Source of the DNA: Inquilinus limosus DSM 16000
GTDB lineage: Bacteria > Pseudomonadota > Alphaproteobacteria > DSM-16000 > Inquilinaceae
Direction of reading: 5' to 3'
Length of the DNA stretch: 64,000 nucleotides
Assembly: GCF_000423185.1 (NCBI RefSeq)
Contig: NZ_AUHM01000001.1
Span: 248,001 to 312,000 of the forward strand
Shown here one piece after another: positions 1 through 8,579 of the stretch. Within the stretch, counting starts at the first letter, position 1. Every line of letters begins with the position of its first letter. The notes beneath the pieces were generated by a model. It had not been told where the DNA came from. It ran no database searches and was given only the letters and a program-made list of their open reading frames with translations. The position numbers and the translations under genes are program-made.

Positions 1-1
1 G

Positions 2-322
2 ATCGAGGACGTGCTGCGCGAGGAGGCGCGGCACGAGGCCGAGCAGCGGCTGCAGCGCGTGGCGCGCGAGGTCAACCAGCTGACCGGCACCATCCCGATC
101 CTGCACATCCGCGAGGGCGCGCCGCGCGACGAGCTGATGGCGCTGATCGCCGAGGAGCCGTCGATCTCGGTGCTGGTGCTGGGCGCGGACACGGTCTCCT
201 CCGCCGGCCCCGGCCCCCTGATCCAGTACCTGACCACCGGCCGCGCCATGGCCAGGCTGCGGATCCCCCTGACCATCGTGCCGGGCAACCTGTCGACCGA
301 GGCGATCGACGCCCTGACCTGA
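2..322 (+). CDS. Universal stress protein family, C-terminal part (5' end outside window)
   Basis: The reading frame is open from the first bases, so the gene begins upstream and only about 106 C-terminal residues are visible. They read as the second half of a UspA-type Rossmann-like domain: a helix rich in Glu/Arg, a strand ending ILHIREGAP, the segment VSVLVLGADT-like (here ISVLVLGAD), and the terminal strand PLTIVPG. In canonical Usp proteins a GxxGx9G(S/T) nucleotide loop lies between those last strands; here it is loose (SSAGPGPLIQYL), so ATP binding cannot be claimed. Family assignment is by overall pattern; the function is inferred as cytosolic stress response. It is followed by 273 bp of non-coding DNA before corA. 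Confidence 0.7.
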   Translation: MEDVLREEARHEAEQRLQRVAREVNQLTGTIPILHIREGAPRDELMALIAEEPSISVLVLGADTVSSAGPGPLIQYLTTGRAMARLRIPLTIVPGNLSTEAIDALT

Positions 323-435
323 CGCACCCGGCGGCTTGACGGCGCCGGCCGGCGATGGCATCCGAGCCGGACGGGTGACGGGTGCCGGCAGGCCCTTCGC
401 CGCCTTTCGACGAATCGAGACATGGACGAGCCAGA

Positions 436-534
436 CAGTCGTCCCGCGAGGGACGGAATCGAACCCAAGGGGCGCCTCCGCGGAGCCGTCCCGGGACAGG
501 ACGGACGGCCGGGCTCCGGGCCGGCCGGAGGCTT
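436..534 (+). promoter_or_regulatory. Candidate structured 5' leader upstream of corA
   Basis: The 273-bp gap before corA contains several consecutive perfect hairpins on the + strand: CGTCCC-GCGA-GGGACG at 440-455 (a GNRA-type tetraloop), CTCC-GC-GGAG around 477-486, and CCGTCC-N7-GGACGG at 486-504, followed by a further G/C-rich stem. No run of T follows, so this is not an intrinsic terminator of the upstream gene. It could be a folded leader of the corA mRNA. I do not recognise a known riboswitch class, and in DNA this GC-rich some hairpins are expected by chance. Confidence 0.3.
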
Positions 535-595
535 CCGCTAGACGATCGCGGGCCCCCGGCTCGCGCGGCATGCGGCCGAAAGGGGACAGACCGCG

Positions 596-1576
596 ATGCT
601 GCGCATCTACACGCTTTCCAACGCCCGTTTCGCGCCGGTCGAGCCCGTGGAGGGCTCCGGTTTCCCGCCGGACACGGTCTGGATCGACCTGTTCAACCCG
701 ACCGCCGAGGAGGAGCGGTTGGCCGAAAAGCAGCTCGGCCTGTTCCTGCCGACCCGCGAGGAGATGCAGGAGATCGAGGCGTCAAGCCGGCTGTACCAGG
801 AAGACGGCGGCATGTTCATGACCGCCAGCGTGCTCTACGCCACCGAGACCGACGTGCCGGGCACCGCCCCGATCACCTTCGTGCTGAAGGGCCAGACCCT
901 CGTCACCATCCGCTATGCCGAGCCGAAATCCCTCACCGGCTTCATCGCCCATGCCGAGCGCCAGCCGACGCTGTGCCCCTCGGGCTCGGCCACGCTGATC
1001 GGCCTGCTCGAGGCGATCGTCGACCGCACCGCCGACATCCTGGAGCGGGTGGCGGGCGAGGTCGACGCGCTGTCGCAGCGGATCTTCAAGGTGCATCCGG
1101 GGGCCGTGCACAAGCGCACCACGAACGAGGAGCTGGAGGCCAACCTCAAGCAGATCGGCCGCAGCCAGAACCTGGTGTCGAAGGCGCGCGAGAGCCTGGT
1201 CAGCCTGGCCCGGCTGCTGAGCTTCCTGGCCGTCGGCGACGCCACCAAGGACAAGGTGTTCCGCACCCATCTGAAGAGCCTGAGCCGGGACGTGGCGTCG
1301 CTGACCGACCACGCCACCTATATCGGCAACAACATCACCTTCCTGCTCGACGCCTCGATGGGGATGATCAATATCGAGCAGAACGCGATCATCAAGATCT
1401 TCTCGGTCGCCGCCGTCGTGTTCCTGCCGCCGACCCTGGTCGCCAGCATCTACGGCATGAACTTCGAGGTCATGCCCGAGCTGAAATGGGCGGTCGGCTA
1501 TCCCTGGGCGCTCGGGCTGATGGTCCTGTCCGCCGTGCTGCCCTATCTCTGGTTCAAGCGGAAGGGGTGGCTGTAG
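596..1576 (+). CDS. corA: CorA family magnesium/divalent cation transporter
   Basis: A 326-residue protein of usual CorA length. The N-terminal two thirds form the cytoplasmic, mostly helical domain. The C-terminus carries two membrane helices joined by the signature YGMNF, with GMN at residues 287-289, followed by an acidic-aromatic loop (EVMPELKW) and a second helix ending in basic residues. CorA is a pentameric channel for Mg2+ (also Co2+/Ni2+) in the inner membrane. The ATG at 596 is preceded by AAGGGGA with 9-nt spacing. It stands alone, with a possibly structured leader upstream. The assignment to the CorA family is secure; the preferred ion is inferred. Confidence 0.93.
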   Translation: MLRIYTLSNARFAPVEPVEGSGFPPDTVWIDLFNPTAEEERLAEKQLGLFLPTREEMQEIEASSRLYQEDGGMFMTASVLYATETDVPGTAPITFVLKGQTLVTIRYAEPKSLTGFIAHAERQPTLCPSGSATLIGLLEAIVDRTADILERVAGEVDALSQRIFKVHPGAVHKRTTNEELEANLKQIGRSQNLVSKARESLVSLARLLSFLAVGDATKDKVFRTHLKSLSRDVASLTDHATYIGNNITFLLDASMGMINIEQNAIIKIFSVAAVVFLPPTLVASIYGMNFEVMPELKWAVGYPWALGLMVLSAVLPYLWFKRKGWL

Positions 1577-1611
1577 GGGCGGTGTTGCCGTCGCCCGCAC
1601 CGTCCCTCCAT

Positions 1612-1695
1612 CGTCATGGCGAGCCCCGCAGGGGCGTGGCCATCCAGCGGTCCCGGCCCCTGGATCGCCACGGTGCTTCGCACCTCGCGATGACG
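1612..1695 (+). repeat. Dispersed palindromic repeat, family A copy 1
   Basis: An 84-bp imperfect palindrome whose ends are CGTCATGGCGAG and CTCGCGATGACG, with inner arms GTGGCCATCCAG and CTGGATCGCCAC. A second copy with the same ends and inner arms lies at 35044-35132. It sits in the 200-bp gap between corA and the LysR gene. No open frame is apparent. It looks like a REP/MITE-type intergenic element. Confidence 0.8.
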
Positions 1696-1777
1696 GCTTG
1701 TGATTCCCTGAACAGACCCGACGCCTCTCGGCATAAGCATCCGCAGATGGCACCATAGCCATCCATATCGCCGGGAT

Positions 1778-2689
1778 ATGCCGATGATCGAGCTGCGCCA
1801 TCTCCGCTACTTCGTCGCCGTCGCCGAGGAAGGCCATGTCACCCGGGCGGCCGAGCGGCTGGGGATGCAGCAGCCGCCGCTGAGCCAGCAGATCAAGGCG
1901 CTGGAGCAGGAACTGGGCGTGCCCCTCCTCCGCCGATTGCCGCGCGGCGTGCAGCCGACGGAGAGCGGCCTCGTCCTGCTGGCCGAGGCGCGCGCGATCC
2001 TGGCGCAGCTCGACCGCGCGCTCGAGACGGTACGGCGCACCGGGCGCGGCGAGCAGGGGCGGATCGCCGTCGGCTTCACCAGCTCCGCTGCCTTCCACCC
2101 CTTCGTCTCCGCCGCCATCCGCGGCTTCCGCGAGGCTGCGCCCCAGGTCGAGATGGCGATGGAGGAGAGCAGCACCGGCGAGCTGGTCGAGGCGCTGCGG
2201 CTGGGCCGGCTGGATGCCGCCTTCATCCGCTCGCCGGTCGGCGACGCGGCCGGCCTCGCGGTCGAGCCGCTGCTGGACGAGCCGATGGTCGCGGCGGTTC
2301 CGATCGGCCATCCTCTGGCCATCGGGAAGGCCCCGATCCCGCTGTCCGCTTTGGCCGAAGAGGCCTTCGTGCTGTACCGCCGCCCGAGCGGGCCGGGTCT
2401 CTACGATTCGATCATCGCCGCCTGCCGCGCCGCCGGCTTCAGCCCGCGCATCGCGCAGGAGGCGCCGCGGCTGGTGTCGACGCTGAGCCTGGTCGAGGCC
2501 GGGCTCGGCGTGTCGATCGTTCCGGCGTCGATGGCCCGGCTGGACACCGGCGGCGTCGCCTATCTGCCCCTGGCCGGCCGCCCGCCGCTGGCGGCGCCGC
2601 TGCACCTGGCCCGCCGCGACGCCGAACCGCTGGGCGCGACCCGGCGCTTCATGGAGCATGTCCGGCGGATGGCCGAGGGAGAGAGCTAG
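1778..2689 (+). CDS. LysR family transcriptional regulator
   Basis: A 303-residue protein of standard LysR length. The N-terminal helix-turn-helix is unmistakable (ELRHLRYFVAVAEEGHVTRAA, then PPLSQQIKALEQELGVPLLRR, residues about 5-55). A linker helix and a two-lobed effector-binding domain follow. The sequence most resembles the BenM/CatM/CbbR-like branch that senses small organic acids, but the ligand cannot be read. No divergently transcribed target lies next to it: upstream is repeat A and corA, and downstream it is convergent with the EamA transporter, the two stops sharing CTAG. ATG at 1784 is an alternative start. Confidence 0.9.
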   Translation: MPMIELRHLRYFVAVAEEGHVTRAAERLGMQQPPLSQQIKALEQELGVPLLRRLPRGVQPTESGLVLLAEARAILAQLDRALETVRRTGRGEQGRIAVGFTSSAAFHPFVSAAIRGFREAAPQVEMAMEESSTGELVEALRLGRLDAAFIRSPVGDAAGLAVEPLLDEPMVAAVPIGHPLAIGKAPIPLSALAEEAFVLYRRPSGPGLYDSIIAACRAAGFSPRIAQEAPRLVSTLSLVEAGLGVSIVPASMARLDTGGVAYLPLAGRPPLAAPLHLARRDAEPLGATRRFMEHVRRMAEGES

Positions 2690-3561
2690 CGGGCGAAGCG
2701 CTTGGCCCCGGCCACGCACAGCACCACCGCGGTGGCGCAGCCCACCAGCCCCCAGCCGACCGGTTCGTGCAGCAGCGCCGCGGCCAGGGCGAAGCCGAAG
2801 AAGGGCTGCAGCAGCTGCAGCTGCCCGACCGCGGCGATGCCGCCCAGGGCGAGGCCGCGGTACCAGAAGACGAAGCCGATCAGCATCGAGAACAGCGAGA
2901 CATAGGCGAGCGCGACCAGCGCCGGCCAGCCGACCCCGGCCCAGGAGGACGGCAGCGTCAGCAGCGACGCCGGCAGAGACAGCGGCAGCGAGAGCAGCAG
3001 CGCCCAGGAGATCACCTGCCAGCCGCCGAGCCGGCGCGACAGCCGGGCGCCTTCGGCATAGCCCAGGCCGCAGGCCAGGATCGCGGCCAACATCAGCCCG
3101 TCGCCGAGCAGCGAGGCCTCGCCCCCCTGGCGCAGGGCATAGGCGCCGACGATGGCGGCGCCGAGCACCGAGAAGGCCCAGAAGGCCGCGCGCGGCCGCT
3201 CGCCGCCGCGCAGCACGCCGAACACCGCCGTCGCGATCGGCAAGAGGCCGACGAAGACGATGGCGTGGGCCGCGGTGACGTAGCGCAGGGCCAGCGCCGT
3301 CAGCAGCGGGAAGCCGACCACGACGCCGAGCGCGACCACCACGAGCGGCGCGATATCCGCCCGCTCCGGCCGCTGCGGCCGCAGGACCAGCAGCATCGCC
3401 CCGCCGAGCAGCCCGGCGATCGCCGCCCGCGCCAGGGTCAGGAACAGCGGGTCGAGGTCGAGCACCGCCACCCGCGTCGCCGGCAGCGAGCCGCTGAAGA
3501 TGAGCACGCCGAGCAGGCCGTTGATCCAGCCCGCCGCCGCCTCGTTCGAAGGTCCGTCCAT
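2686..3561 (-). CDS. EamA/DMT superfamily transporter (RhaT-like exporter)
   Basis: About 291 residues with ten predicted hydrophobic helices arranged as two EamA repeats, typical of drug/metabolite transporters that export amino acids or other small metabolites across the inner membrane. I prefer the start MDGPSNEAAA at 3561; MQATRTIM at 3582 is also possible, and the longer frame to 3777 would run into the divergent gene. It is divergently transcribed from a MocR-type regulator across about 110 bp containing a clear dyad, an arrangement common where the regulator controls the exporter. The substrate is unknown; MocR partners are often linked to vitamin B6 or amino-acid metabolism, but that is inference. 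Confidence 0.85.
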   Translation of the reverse strand: MDGPSNEAAAGWINGLLGVLIFSGSLPATRVAVLDLDPLFLTLARAAIAGLLGGAMLLVLRPQRPERADIAPLVVVALGVVVGFPLLTALALRYVTAAHAIVFVGLLPIATAVFGVLRGGERPRAAFWAFSVLGAAIVGAYALRQGGEASLLGDGLMLAAILACGLGYAEGARLSRRLGGWQVISWALLLSLPLSLPASLLTLPSSWAGVGWPALVALAYVSLFSMLIGFVFWYRGLALGGIAAVGQLQLLQPFFGFALAAALLHEPVGWGLVGCATAVVLCVAGAKRFAR

Positions 3562-3630
3562 GATCGTCCGTGTCGCCTGCATGCGCCGACCATGGCGCCC
3601 GGCGACGACGCCGGCCAGAGATGGTAGAGT

Positions 3631-3648
3631 ACAGTTTGGCCGAACTGT
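3631..3648 (+). promoter_or_regulatory. Candidate operator between EamA transporter and mocR
   Basis: A perfect dyad ACAGTT-N6-AACTGT sits in the divergent intergenic region, 22 bp before the mocR ATG. GntR/MocR proteins bind as dimers to dyads or direct repeats near their own promoters, so this is a plausible site for autoregulation and control of the transporter. The position is seen; the function is inferred. Confidence 0.5.
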
Positions 3649-3670
3649 CCTGGTCCGGAGTCCGGTACGG

Positions 3671-5080
3671 ATGCTCGATCTGCTTCCCGCGCCGCGCAGC
3701 GGCACCACCCTCGTCACCGCCGTGATGGACGCCATCCGGCAGCGGATCGAGAGCCGTGCGCTGGCGCCGGGCGCCAAGGTGCCGTCGATCCGCCGCCTGG
3801 CGGAGTCGCTGGGCGTGTCGAAATCGACCGTGGTCGAGGCCTATGACCGGCTGGCGGCGGAGGGCGCGATCGCCGCCCGCCCCGGATCCGGCTTCTACGT
3901 CGCCCGGCGGGCGCAGCCCCTGACCCTGGCCGAGCCCGGCCGCCGGCTGGACCGCACGATCGACCCGCTGTGGATCGCCCGCCAGGCGCTGGAAACGGAG
4001 ACCGAGGGCCGGGCGCTGAAGCCGGGCTGCGGCTGGCTGCCCGCCGACTGGATGCCCGACCCGGCGATCCGGCGGGCCCTGCGCGGCCTGGCCCGGTCGG
4101 AGGGCGAAGGCCTGGTCGAGTACGATTCGCCGCTCGGCTTCGCCCCTCTGCGCCGGCACCTGGCCGGACGGCTGGCGGAGCGCGGCATCGCCGCCGAGGC
4201 CGGGCAGATCCTGCTGACCGACGGCGGCACCCAGGCGATCGACCTGATCGGCCGCTTCCTGCTGGAGCCGGGCGACGCCGTGCTGGTCGACGACCCCTGC
4301 TACTTCAACTTCCTGGGCGTGCTGCGCGCCCATCGGGCCAAGGTGGTCGGCGTGCCGCGCACCCCGACGGGCCCCGACCTGGATGCTTTCGCCCGCGCCG
4401 CGGCGGAGCATCGGCCGCGGCTCTACGTCACCAACGCGGCCCTGCACAACCCGACCGGCGCCAGCCTGGCGCCGCAGGCCGCGCACCGGCTGCTGATGCT
4501 GGCCGAGGCCCATGATCTGGTCGTGGTCGAGGACGACATCTTCGCCGATTTCGAGACGGAGCCGTCGCCGCGCCTGGCCGCGCTGGACGGGCTGCAGCGG
4601 GTGATCCATATCGGCAGCTTCTCCAAGACCCTGTCGGCCGCGGTGCGCTGCGGCGTCATCGCCGCCCGGCCGGACTGGATCGAGGGGCTGACCGACCTGA
4701 AGCTGGCCACCAGCTTCTCCAACAGCGCGCTGGCGGCGCGGCTGCTGCACCGGCTGCTGACCGACGGCAGCTATCGCCGCCATGTCGAGGGGCTGCGCGG
4801 CCGGCTGGCCCGGGCGATGGGCGAGACGGCGCGGCGGCTCTGCGCCCTCGGCCTGACGCCCTGGGTCGAGCCGCGCGGCGGCATGTTCCTGTGGGCCGCC
4901 CTGCCCGATGGCCTCGATTCGGCCGAGGTGGCGCGCCGCGCCTTGGCCCGGGACGTGGTGCTGGCGCCGGGCGACGTGTTCAGCCCGTCGCGCAGCGCCG
5001 GCCGCTTCCTGCGCTTCAACGTCGCCCAATCCGCCAGCCCGCGCATCTTCGCGGTGCTGGAAGAGGCGATGCGATCGTAG
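3671..5080 (+). CDS. MocR/PdxR-type GntR regulator with aminotransferase domain
   Basis: About 469 residues. The N-terminal ~75 residues are a GntR winged helix (PSIRRLAESLGVSKSTVVEAY, then AEGAIAARPGSGFYV). The rest is a fold-type I aminotransferase domain with the PLP-lysine context IGSFSKTLSAA (Lys319) and YDSPLGFAPLR near the cofactor pocket. Such regulators sense PLP or an amine-PLP adduct rather than catalysing transamination. The ATG at 3671 was chosen because MLDLLPAPRSG aligns with the usual MocR beginning; a frame extending to 3500 overlaps the divergent gene. The TAG stop lies inside palindromic repeat C at 5076-5111. Confidence 0.9.
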   Translation: MLDLLPAPRSGTTLVTAVMDAIRQRIESRALAPGAKVPSIRRLAESLGVSKSTVVEAYDRLAAEGAIAARPGSGFYVARRAQPLTLAEPGRRLDRTIDPLWIARQALETETEGRALKPGCGWLPADWMPDPAIRRALRGLARSEGEGLVEYDSPLGFAPLRRHLAGRLAERGIAAEAGQILLTDGGTQAIDLIGRFLLEPGDAVLVDDPCYFNFLGVLRAHRAKVVGVPRTPTGPDLDAFARAAAEHRPRLYVTNAALHNPTGASLAPQAAHRLLMLAEAHDLVVVEDDIFADFETEPSPRLAALDGLQRVIHIGSFSKTLSAAVRCGVIAARPDWIEGLTDLKLATSFSNSALAARLLHRLLTDGSYRRHVEGLRGRLARAMGETARRLCALGLTPWVEPRGGMFLWAALPDGLDSAEVARRALARDVVLAPGDVFSPSRSAGRFLRFNVAQSASPRIFAVLEEAMRS

Positions 5081-5111
5081 GTTGGATTCGCCTCGGCGAA
5101 CCCAACCTACG
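5076..5111 (+). repeat. Palindromic repeat, family C copy 1, overlapping the mocR stop codon
   Basis: A 36-bp near-perfect palindrome with arms CGTAGGTTGG and CCAACCTACG around TTCGCC-TC-GGCGAA. The mocR stop codon TAG (5078-5080) is formed by the left arm. The same sequence, as two tandem hairpins, recurs at 51959-52040. GTAGGTTGGGTTCGC palindromes of this type occur in many proteobacterial genomes. Confidence 0.8.
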
Positions 5112-5141
5112 AAAAAGGAGCGCCCCCGCAGGGCGCCCCTT
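5112..5141 (-). terminator. Intrinsic terminator of clpA
   Basis: On the minus strand a G/C-rich stem (GGGGCGCCC pairing with GGGCGCTCC) is followed directly by TTTTT. It lies 25-50 bp beyond the clpA stop codon and between it and the convergent mocR gene. This is a textbook Rho-independent terminator. Confidence 0.85.
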
Positions 5142-5165
5142 CGTCTCTTCGGCCGTGCCGGCGGG

Positions 5166-7496
5166 TCAGGCCAGCTCGGGTTCCTTGGTCGCGTCGTCGG
5201 AGGCCGGGGCCGAGGGGTTCTCGACATAGTCGAAGGCCAGGCTCTCGCCGTCCTCCGCCACGTCGACCCGGACCTGGCCGCCCTTGACCAGCTTGCCGAA
5301 CAGGAGCTCGTTCGCCAGCGGCTTCTTGATGTGCTCCTGGATCACCCGGGCCATCGGCCGGGCGCCGTAGAGCTCGTCATAGCCGCGCTTGACCAGCCAC
5401 TGCCGCGCCGCCGGCGACAGCTCGATGGTGACGTGGCGGTCGGCCAGCTGCGTCTCGAGCTGGATGATGAACTTGTCGACCACCTGCGAGACGATCTCCG
5501 GCGTCAGATGGCCGAAGGGGATGATCGCGTCGAGGCGGTTGCGGAACTCCGGCGTGAACATCCGGTTGATCGCCTCCTTGTCCGCATCCTCCTTGCGCGT
5601 CGCGCCGAAGCCGATCGACTGCTTGGTCAGCTCGGTCGCGCCGGCATTGGTGGTCATGATCAGGATGACGTTGCGGAAGTCGACAGACTTGCCGTTGTGG
5701 TCGGTCAGCTTCCCGTGATCCATGATCTGCAGCAGGATGTTGAAGACGTCCGGATGCGCCTTCTCGATCTCGTCCAGCAGCAGCACGCAATGCGGATGCT
5801 GGTCGACCGAATCGGTCATCAGCCCGCCCTGGTCGAAGCCGACATAGCCCGGAGGCGCGCCGATCAGCCGGCTGACCGAGTGCCGCTCCATGTATTCCGA
5901 CATGTCGAAGCGGACCAGCTCGATGCCGAGCAGGCGGGAGAGCTGCCGTGCCACCTCGGTCTTGCCGACGCCGGTCGGGCCGGAGAACAGGTAGTTGCCG
6001 ATCGGCTTCTCCGGCTCGCGCAGGCCGGCGCGGGCCAGCTTGATCGCCGCCGCCAGGGCGTCGATCGCCGGGTCCTGGCCGAACACCAGCGTCTTCAGGT
6101 CGCGGTCGAGGGTCTGCAGCAGCGCCTTGTCGTCGCGGCTGACGCTCTTCGGGGGGATCCGGGCGATCTTCGCCACCACGGCCTCGACGTCGCGCACGCC
6201 GATGGTCTTCTTCCGCCGCGACGGCGGCAGCAGCATCTGCGCGGCGCCGACCTCGTCGATCACGTCGATCGCCTTGTCCGGCAGCTTGCGGTCGCCGATG
6301 TAGCGGGCCGACAGCTCCACCGCCGTGCGGATGGCATCGGCCGTGTAGCGCACCTGGTGGTGCTTCTCGTAGTAGCTCTTCAGCCCTTGCAGGATCTTGA
6401 CCGTATCCTCGACCGACGGCTCGTTGACGTCGATCTTCTGGAACCGGCGCACCAGGGCGCGGTCCTTCTCGAAGTAGTTCCGGTATTCCTTGTAGGTGGT
6501 CGAGCCGATGCACTTCAGCGCGCCCGAGGCCAGGGCCGGCTTCAGCAGGTTGGAGGCGTCCATCGCCCCGCCCGAGGTGGCGCCGGCGCCGATCACGGTG
6601 TGGATCTCGTCGATGAACAGCACCGCGCCGGGCAGGTTCTCCAGCTCCGACATCACCGCCTTCAGCCGCTCCTCGAAATCGCCCCGGTAGCGGGTGCCGG
6701 CGAGCAGCGCGCCCATGTCGAGGGCGAAGATGGTGGCGTCGGCCAGCACCGGCGGCACCTCGCCGTCGACGATGCGGCGGGCCAGCCCCTCGGCGATCGC
6801 GGTCTTGCCGACCCCGGGGTCGCCGACATAGAGCGGATTGTTCTTCGAGCGGCGGCAGAGGATCTGGATCGTGCGCTCGATCTCCGCCTCGCGGCCGATC
6901 AGCGGGTCGATCTTGCCCTTCGAGGCCTTCTCGTTGAGGTTGACGCAATAGGTCCTGAGCGCCTCCGAGCCCTTCTTCACGACCTTCTCCGCCTGCGCAT
7001 CCTCGTCGGCGCCCGAGACCGGGCGCGATTCCCCTGCACCGGGCCGCGCCCCGCCCGAGGCGCCGGCCTTGGCGATGCCGTGGCTGATGTAGTTCACGGC
7101 GTCGAAGCGGGACATGTCCTGCTCCTGCAGGAAGTACACCGCATGGCTCTCGCGCTCGGAGAACAGGGCGACCAGCACGTTGGCGCCGGTCACCTCCTCG
7201 CGCCCCGAGGACTGGACGTGGATCGCGGCGCGCTGCAGCACGCGCTGAAAGCCGGCGGTCGGCTTCGCGTCCTCGATCCCGTCGATCTTCAGGGTCGCGA
7301 GCTCGGTGTCGATGTAGCCGACGAGGTCGCGGCGCAGCTTTTCGAGGTTGACGCCGCAGGCCCGCATCACCGCGACGGCGTCCTGATCCTCGGACAGCGC
7401 GAGCAGCAGGTGCTCGAGCGTCGCGTATTCGTGCCGTCGCTCATTGGCGAAAGCGAGGGCCCTGTGCAGCGTCTGCTCCAGATTCCGCGAGAGCAT
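5166..7496 (-). CDS. clpA: ATP-dependent Clp protease ATPase subunit ClpA
   Basis: A 776-residue AAA+ unfoldase that feeds substrates to ClpP. It has the N-terminal Clp_N double repeat (residues about 1-145), the first AAA module with Walker A GDPGVGKT (about 225-232) and Walker B LFIDEIHT, and the second module with GPTGVGKT and [13 protein letters not shown] linker without the long ClpB middle coiled coil marks it as ClpA. The C-terminal tail is acidic. It lies directly downstream of clpS, the usual arrangement. The ATG at 7496 gives the canonical [14 protein letters not shown] start. Confidence 0.97.
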   Translation of the reverse strand: MLSRNLEQTLHRALAFANERRHEYATLEHLLLALSEDQDAVAVMRACGVNLEKLRRDLVGYIDTELATLKIDGIEDAKPTAGFQRVLQRAAIHVQSSGREEVTGANVLVALFSERESHAVYFLQEQDMSRFDAVNYISHGIAKAGASGGARPGAGESRPVSGADEDAQAEKVVKKGSEALRTYCVNLNEKASKGKIDPLIGREAEIERTIQILCRRSKNNPLYVGDPGVGKTAIAEGLARRIVDGEVPPVLADATIFALDMGALLAGTRYRGDFEERLKAVMSELENLPGAVLFIDEIHTVIGAGATSGGAMDASNLLKPALASGALKCIGSTTYKEYRNYFEKDRALVRRFQKIDVNEPSVEDTVKILQGLKSYYEKHHQVRYTADAIRTAVELSARYIGDRKLPDKAIDVIDEVGAAQMLLPPSRRKKTIGVRDVEAVVAKIARIPPKSVSRDDKALLQTLDRDLKTLVFGQDPAIDALAAAIKLARAGLREPEKPIGNYLFSGPTGVGKTEVARQLSRLLGIELVRFDMSEYMERHSVSRLIGAPPGYVGFDQGGLMTDSVDQHPHCVLLLDEIEKAHPDVFNILLQIMDHGKLTDHNGKSVDFRNVILIMTTNAGATELTKQSIGFGATRKEDADKEAINRMFTPEFRNRLDAIIPFGHLTPEIVSQVVDKFIIQLETQLADRHVTIELSPAARQWLVKRGYDELYGARPMARVIQEHIKKPLANELLFGKLVKGGQVRVDVAEDGESLAFDYVENPSAPASDDATKEPELA

Positions 7497-7534
7497 CGGT
7501 CGTCCCCATCCGGGAGGGCCCGCCAGACCTCTGG

Positions 7535-7873
7535 TCAGGCCTTCTCAAGTATACACTGTAGAGGATGCTGATTGCGGCGCGCGAAGTCCATCACCTGCGC
7601 CACCTTCGTCTCCGCCACCTCGTAGGTGAAAACGCCGCAGACGCCCACACCCCGACGGTGAACATGGAGCATGATGGTGGTGGCTTCCTCGCGGCTCTTC
7701 GCGAAGAAGCGTTCCAGGACATGGACGACGAACTCCATCGGCGTGTAGTCGTCATTCAGCATCAGGACCTTGTACATGGACGGCTTCTTCGTCCGCGGCC
7801 TGGTCTGAACGACGACCCCGGTGCCGGCGTCGTTGCCGCCTCCTCGATCATCCTTCCGTTCGATGTCGCTCAT
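7535..7873 (-). CDS. clpS: ATP-dependent Clp protease adaptor protein ClpS
   Basis: About 112 residues. The conserved core [23 protein letters not shown]...[23 protein letters not shown] matches ClpS, the adaptor that recognises N-degron residues and binds the N-domain of ClpA. The DDYTPMEF segment carries the N-end-rule pocket residues, and the N-terminal extension is Gly/Asp-rich and presumably disordered. I chose ATG at 7873 (MSDIERKDD); an upstream ATG at 7912 would add a short non-conserved extension. It is 38 bp upstream of clpA on the same strand and probably co-transcribed with it. Confidence 0.96.
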   Translation of the reverse strand: MSDIERKDDRGGGNDAGTGVVVQTRPRTKKPSMYKVLMLNDDYTPMEFVVHVLERFFAKSREEATTIMLHVHRRGVGVCGVFTYEVAETKVAQVMDFARRNQHPLQCILEKA

Positions 7874-7984
7874 GGATATGGGATGCGCGCTGCCGGTTTT
7901 GAACCCGATCATGATGATAGTGCTGTGGGGGCCGGAGTTGTAGGCCCGCGATGCGGAAAGGATGCGGAAAAGCCGAAATGCGAA

Positions 7985-8015
7985 CGGCCCCGGCGACGAG
8001 GGGTCGCCGGGGCCG
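7985..8015 (-). terminator. Probable terminator of the phasin gene
   Basis: A 13-bp perfect G/C stem with a 5-nt loop lies about 30 bp beyond the phasin stop. On the minus strand it is followed by TTCGCATTTCGGCTTTT, a weak T-rich tail. It separates the phasin gene from clpS. Confidence 0.65.
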
Positions 8016-8045
8016 TGGGGCCGCTGATCCGGGGAGGAGGTCGGA

Positions 8046-8579
8046 TCAGGCGGCGATCGGCTTGGACAGGGTCTCGACCGCGACGTTGACGCGGGCCGCG
8101 ATCGGCGCCACCGCCTCGTTGGTCACCTTCAGGCCCAGCTCCGACAGCTTGCTGCTCTCGGCGACGAAGCCGTCGAAGGCGGTCTTGGAATAGGTCGACT
8201 GCAGGTCGACGACCTCGCGCAGGGTCTTGGCCGCGAACAGCGACCGCGCCGCCTCGGCGGCCTGCTCGGCCGCGTTGTGCTGCAGGGCGAACCAGGCGCG
8301 GGTGATCTGCTCGGTGCCCTGGGCGACGACGGTGGCCGACGCGAAGACGGCGTCGACATTGCCCTTGGCCAGCGCGACCAGTTCGTCAAAGCTCTTGGTC
8401 GCGGCCTGGGCGGCCTTCTCGAACTGGTCCTTGGCCAGGGTCAGGCCCTGGGCGAAGTTCTTCTCGGCGGCGGCCTGGCCGGCCTTGACGGTGTCTGCCA
8501 CGGTGTCCCTCACGGTCTCGGTGGTGGTCTCGACGGCGGCAAGCTTGCTCGCGCCGGCACGGCTCTTGGCGGTGGTCAT
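8046..8579 (-). CDS. Phasin family protein (polyhydroxyalkanoate granule-associated)
   Basis: About 177 residues, Ala-rich and predicted almost wholly helical, with the Phasin_2 pattern: [41 protein letters not shown], followed by a second amphipathic stretch ([30 protein letters not shown]). Phasins coat polyhydroxybutyrate granules and limit their coalescence. ATG at 8579 (MTTAKSRAG) was chosen; the longer frame to 8669 covers the regulatory region. Upstream lie two TGC-rich repeats (8651-8663 and 8708-8720) that resemble targets of the PHA-responsive repressor PhaR. Enzymes of polymer synthesis are not in the window. Confidence 0.88.
   Translation of the reverse strand: MTTAKSRAGASKLAAVETTTETVRDTVADTVKAGQAAAEKNFAQGLTLAKDQFEKAAQAATKSFDELVALAKGNVDAVFASATVVAQGTEQITRAWFALQHNAAEQAAEAARSLFAAKTLREVVDLQSTYSKTAFDGFVAESSKLSELGLKVTNEAVAPIAARVNVAVETLSKPIAA

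Noticed and set aside
1612-1695. Possible CRISPR repeat or tRNA-like fold in the short palindromic repeats
   Set aside because: There is no regular repeat-spacer pattern and no tRNA arm consensus; the copies are dispersed single palindromes.
782-5227. 1481-codon open frame on the minus strand across corA, lysR, eamA and mocR
   Set aside because: It is a GC-bias shadow. The translated sequence is Arg/Gly/Asp-rich low complexity, and five well-supported genes with conserved motifs occupy the same DNA.
4908-7571. 887-codon open frame antisense to clpA
   Set aside because: It mirrors the clpA codons, with no start context or recognisable domain; clpA itself is certain.
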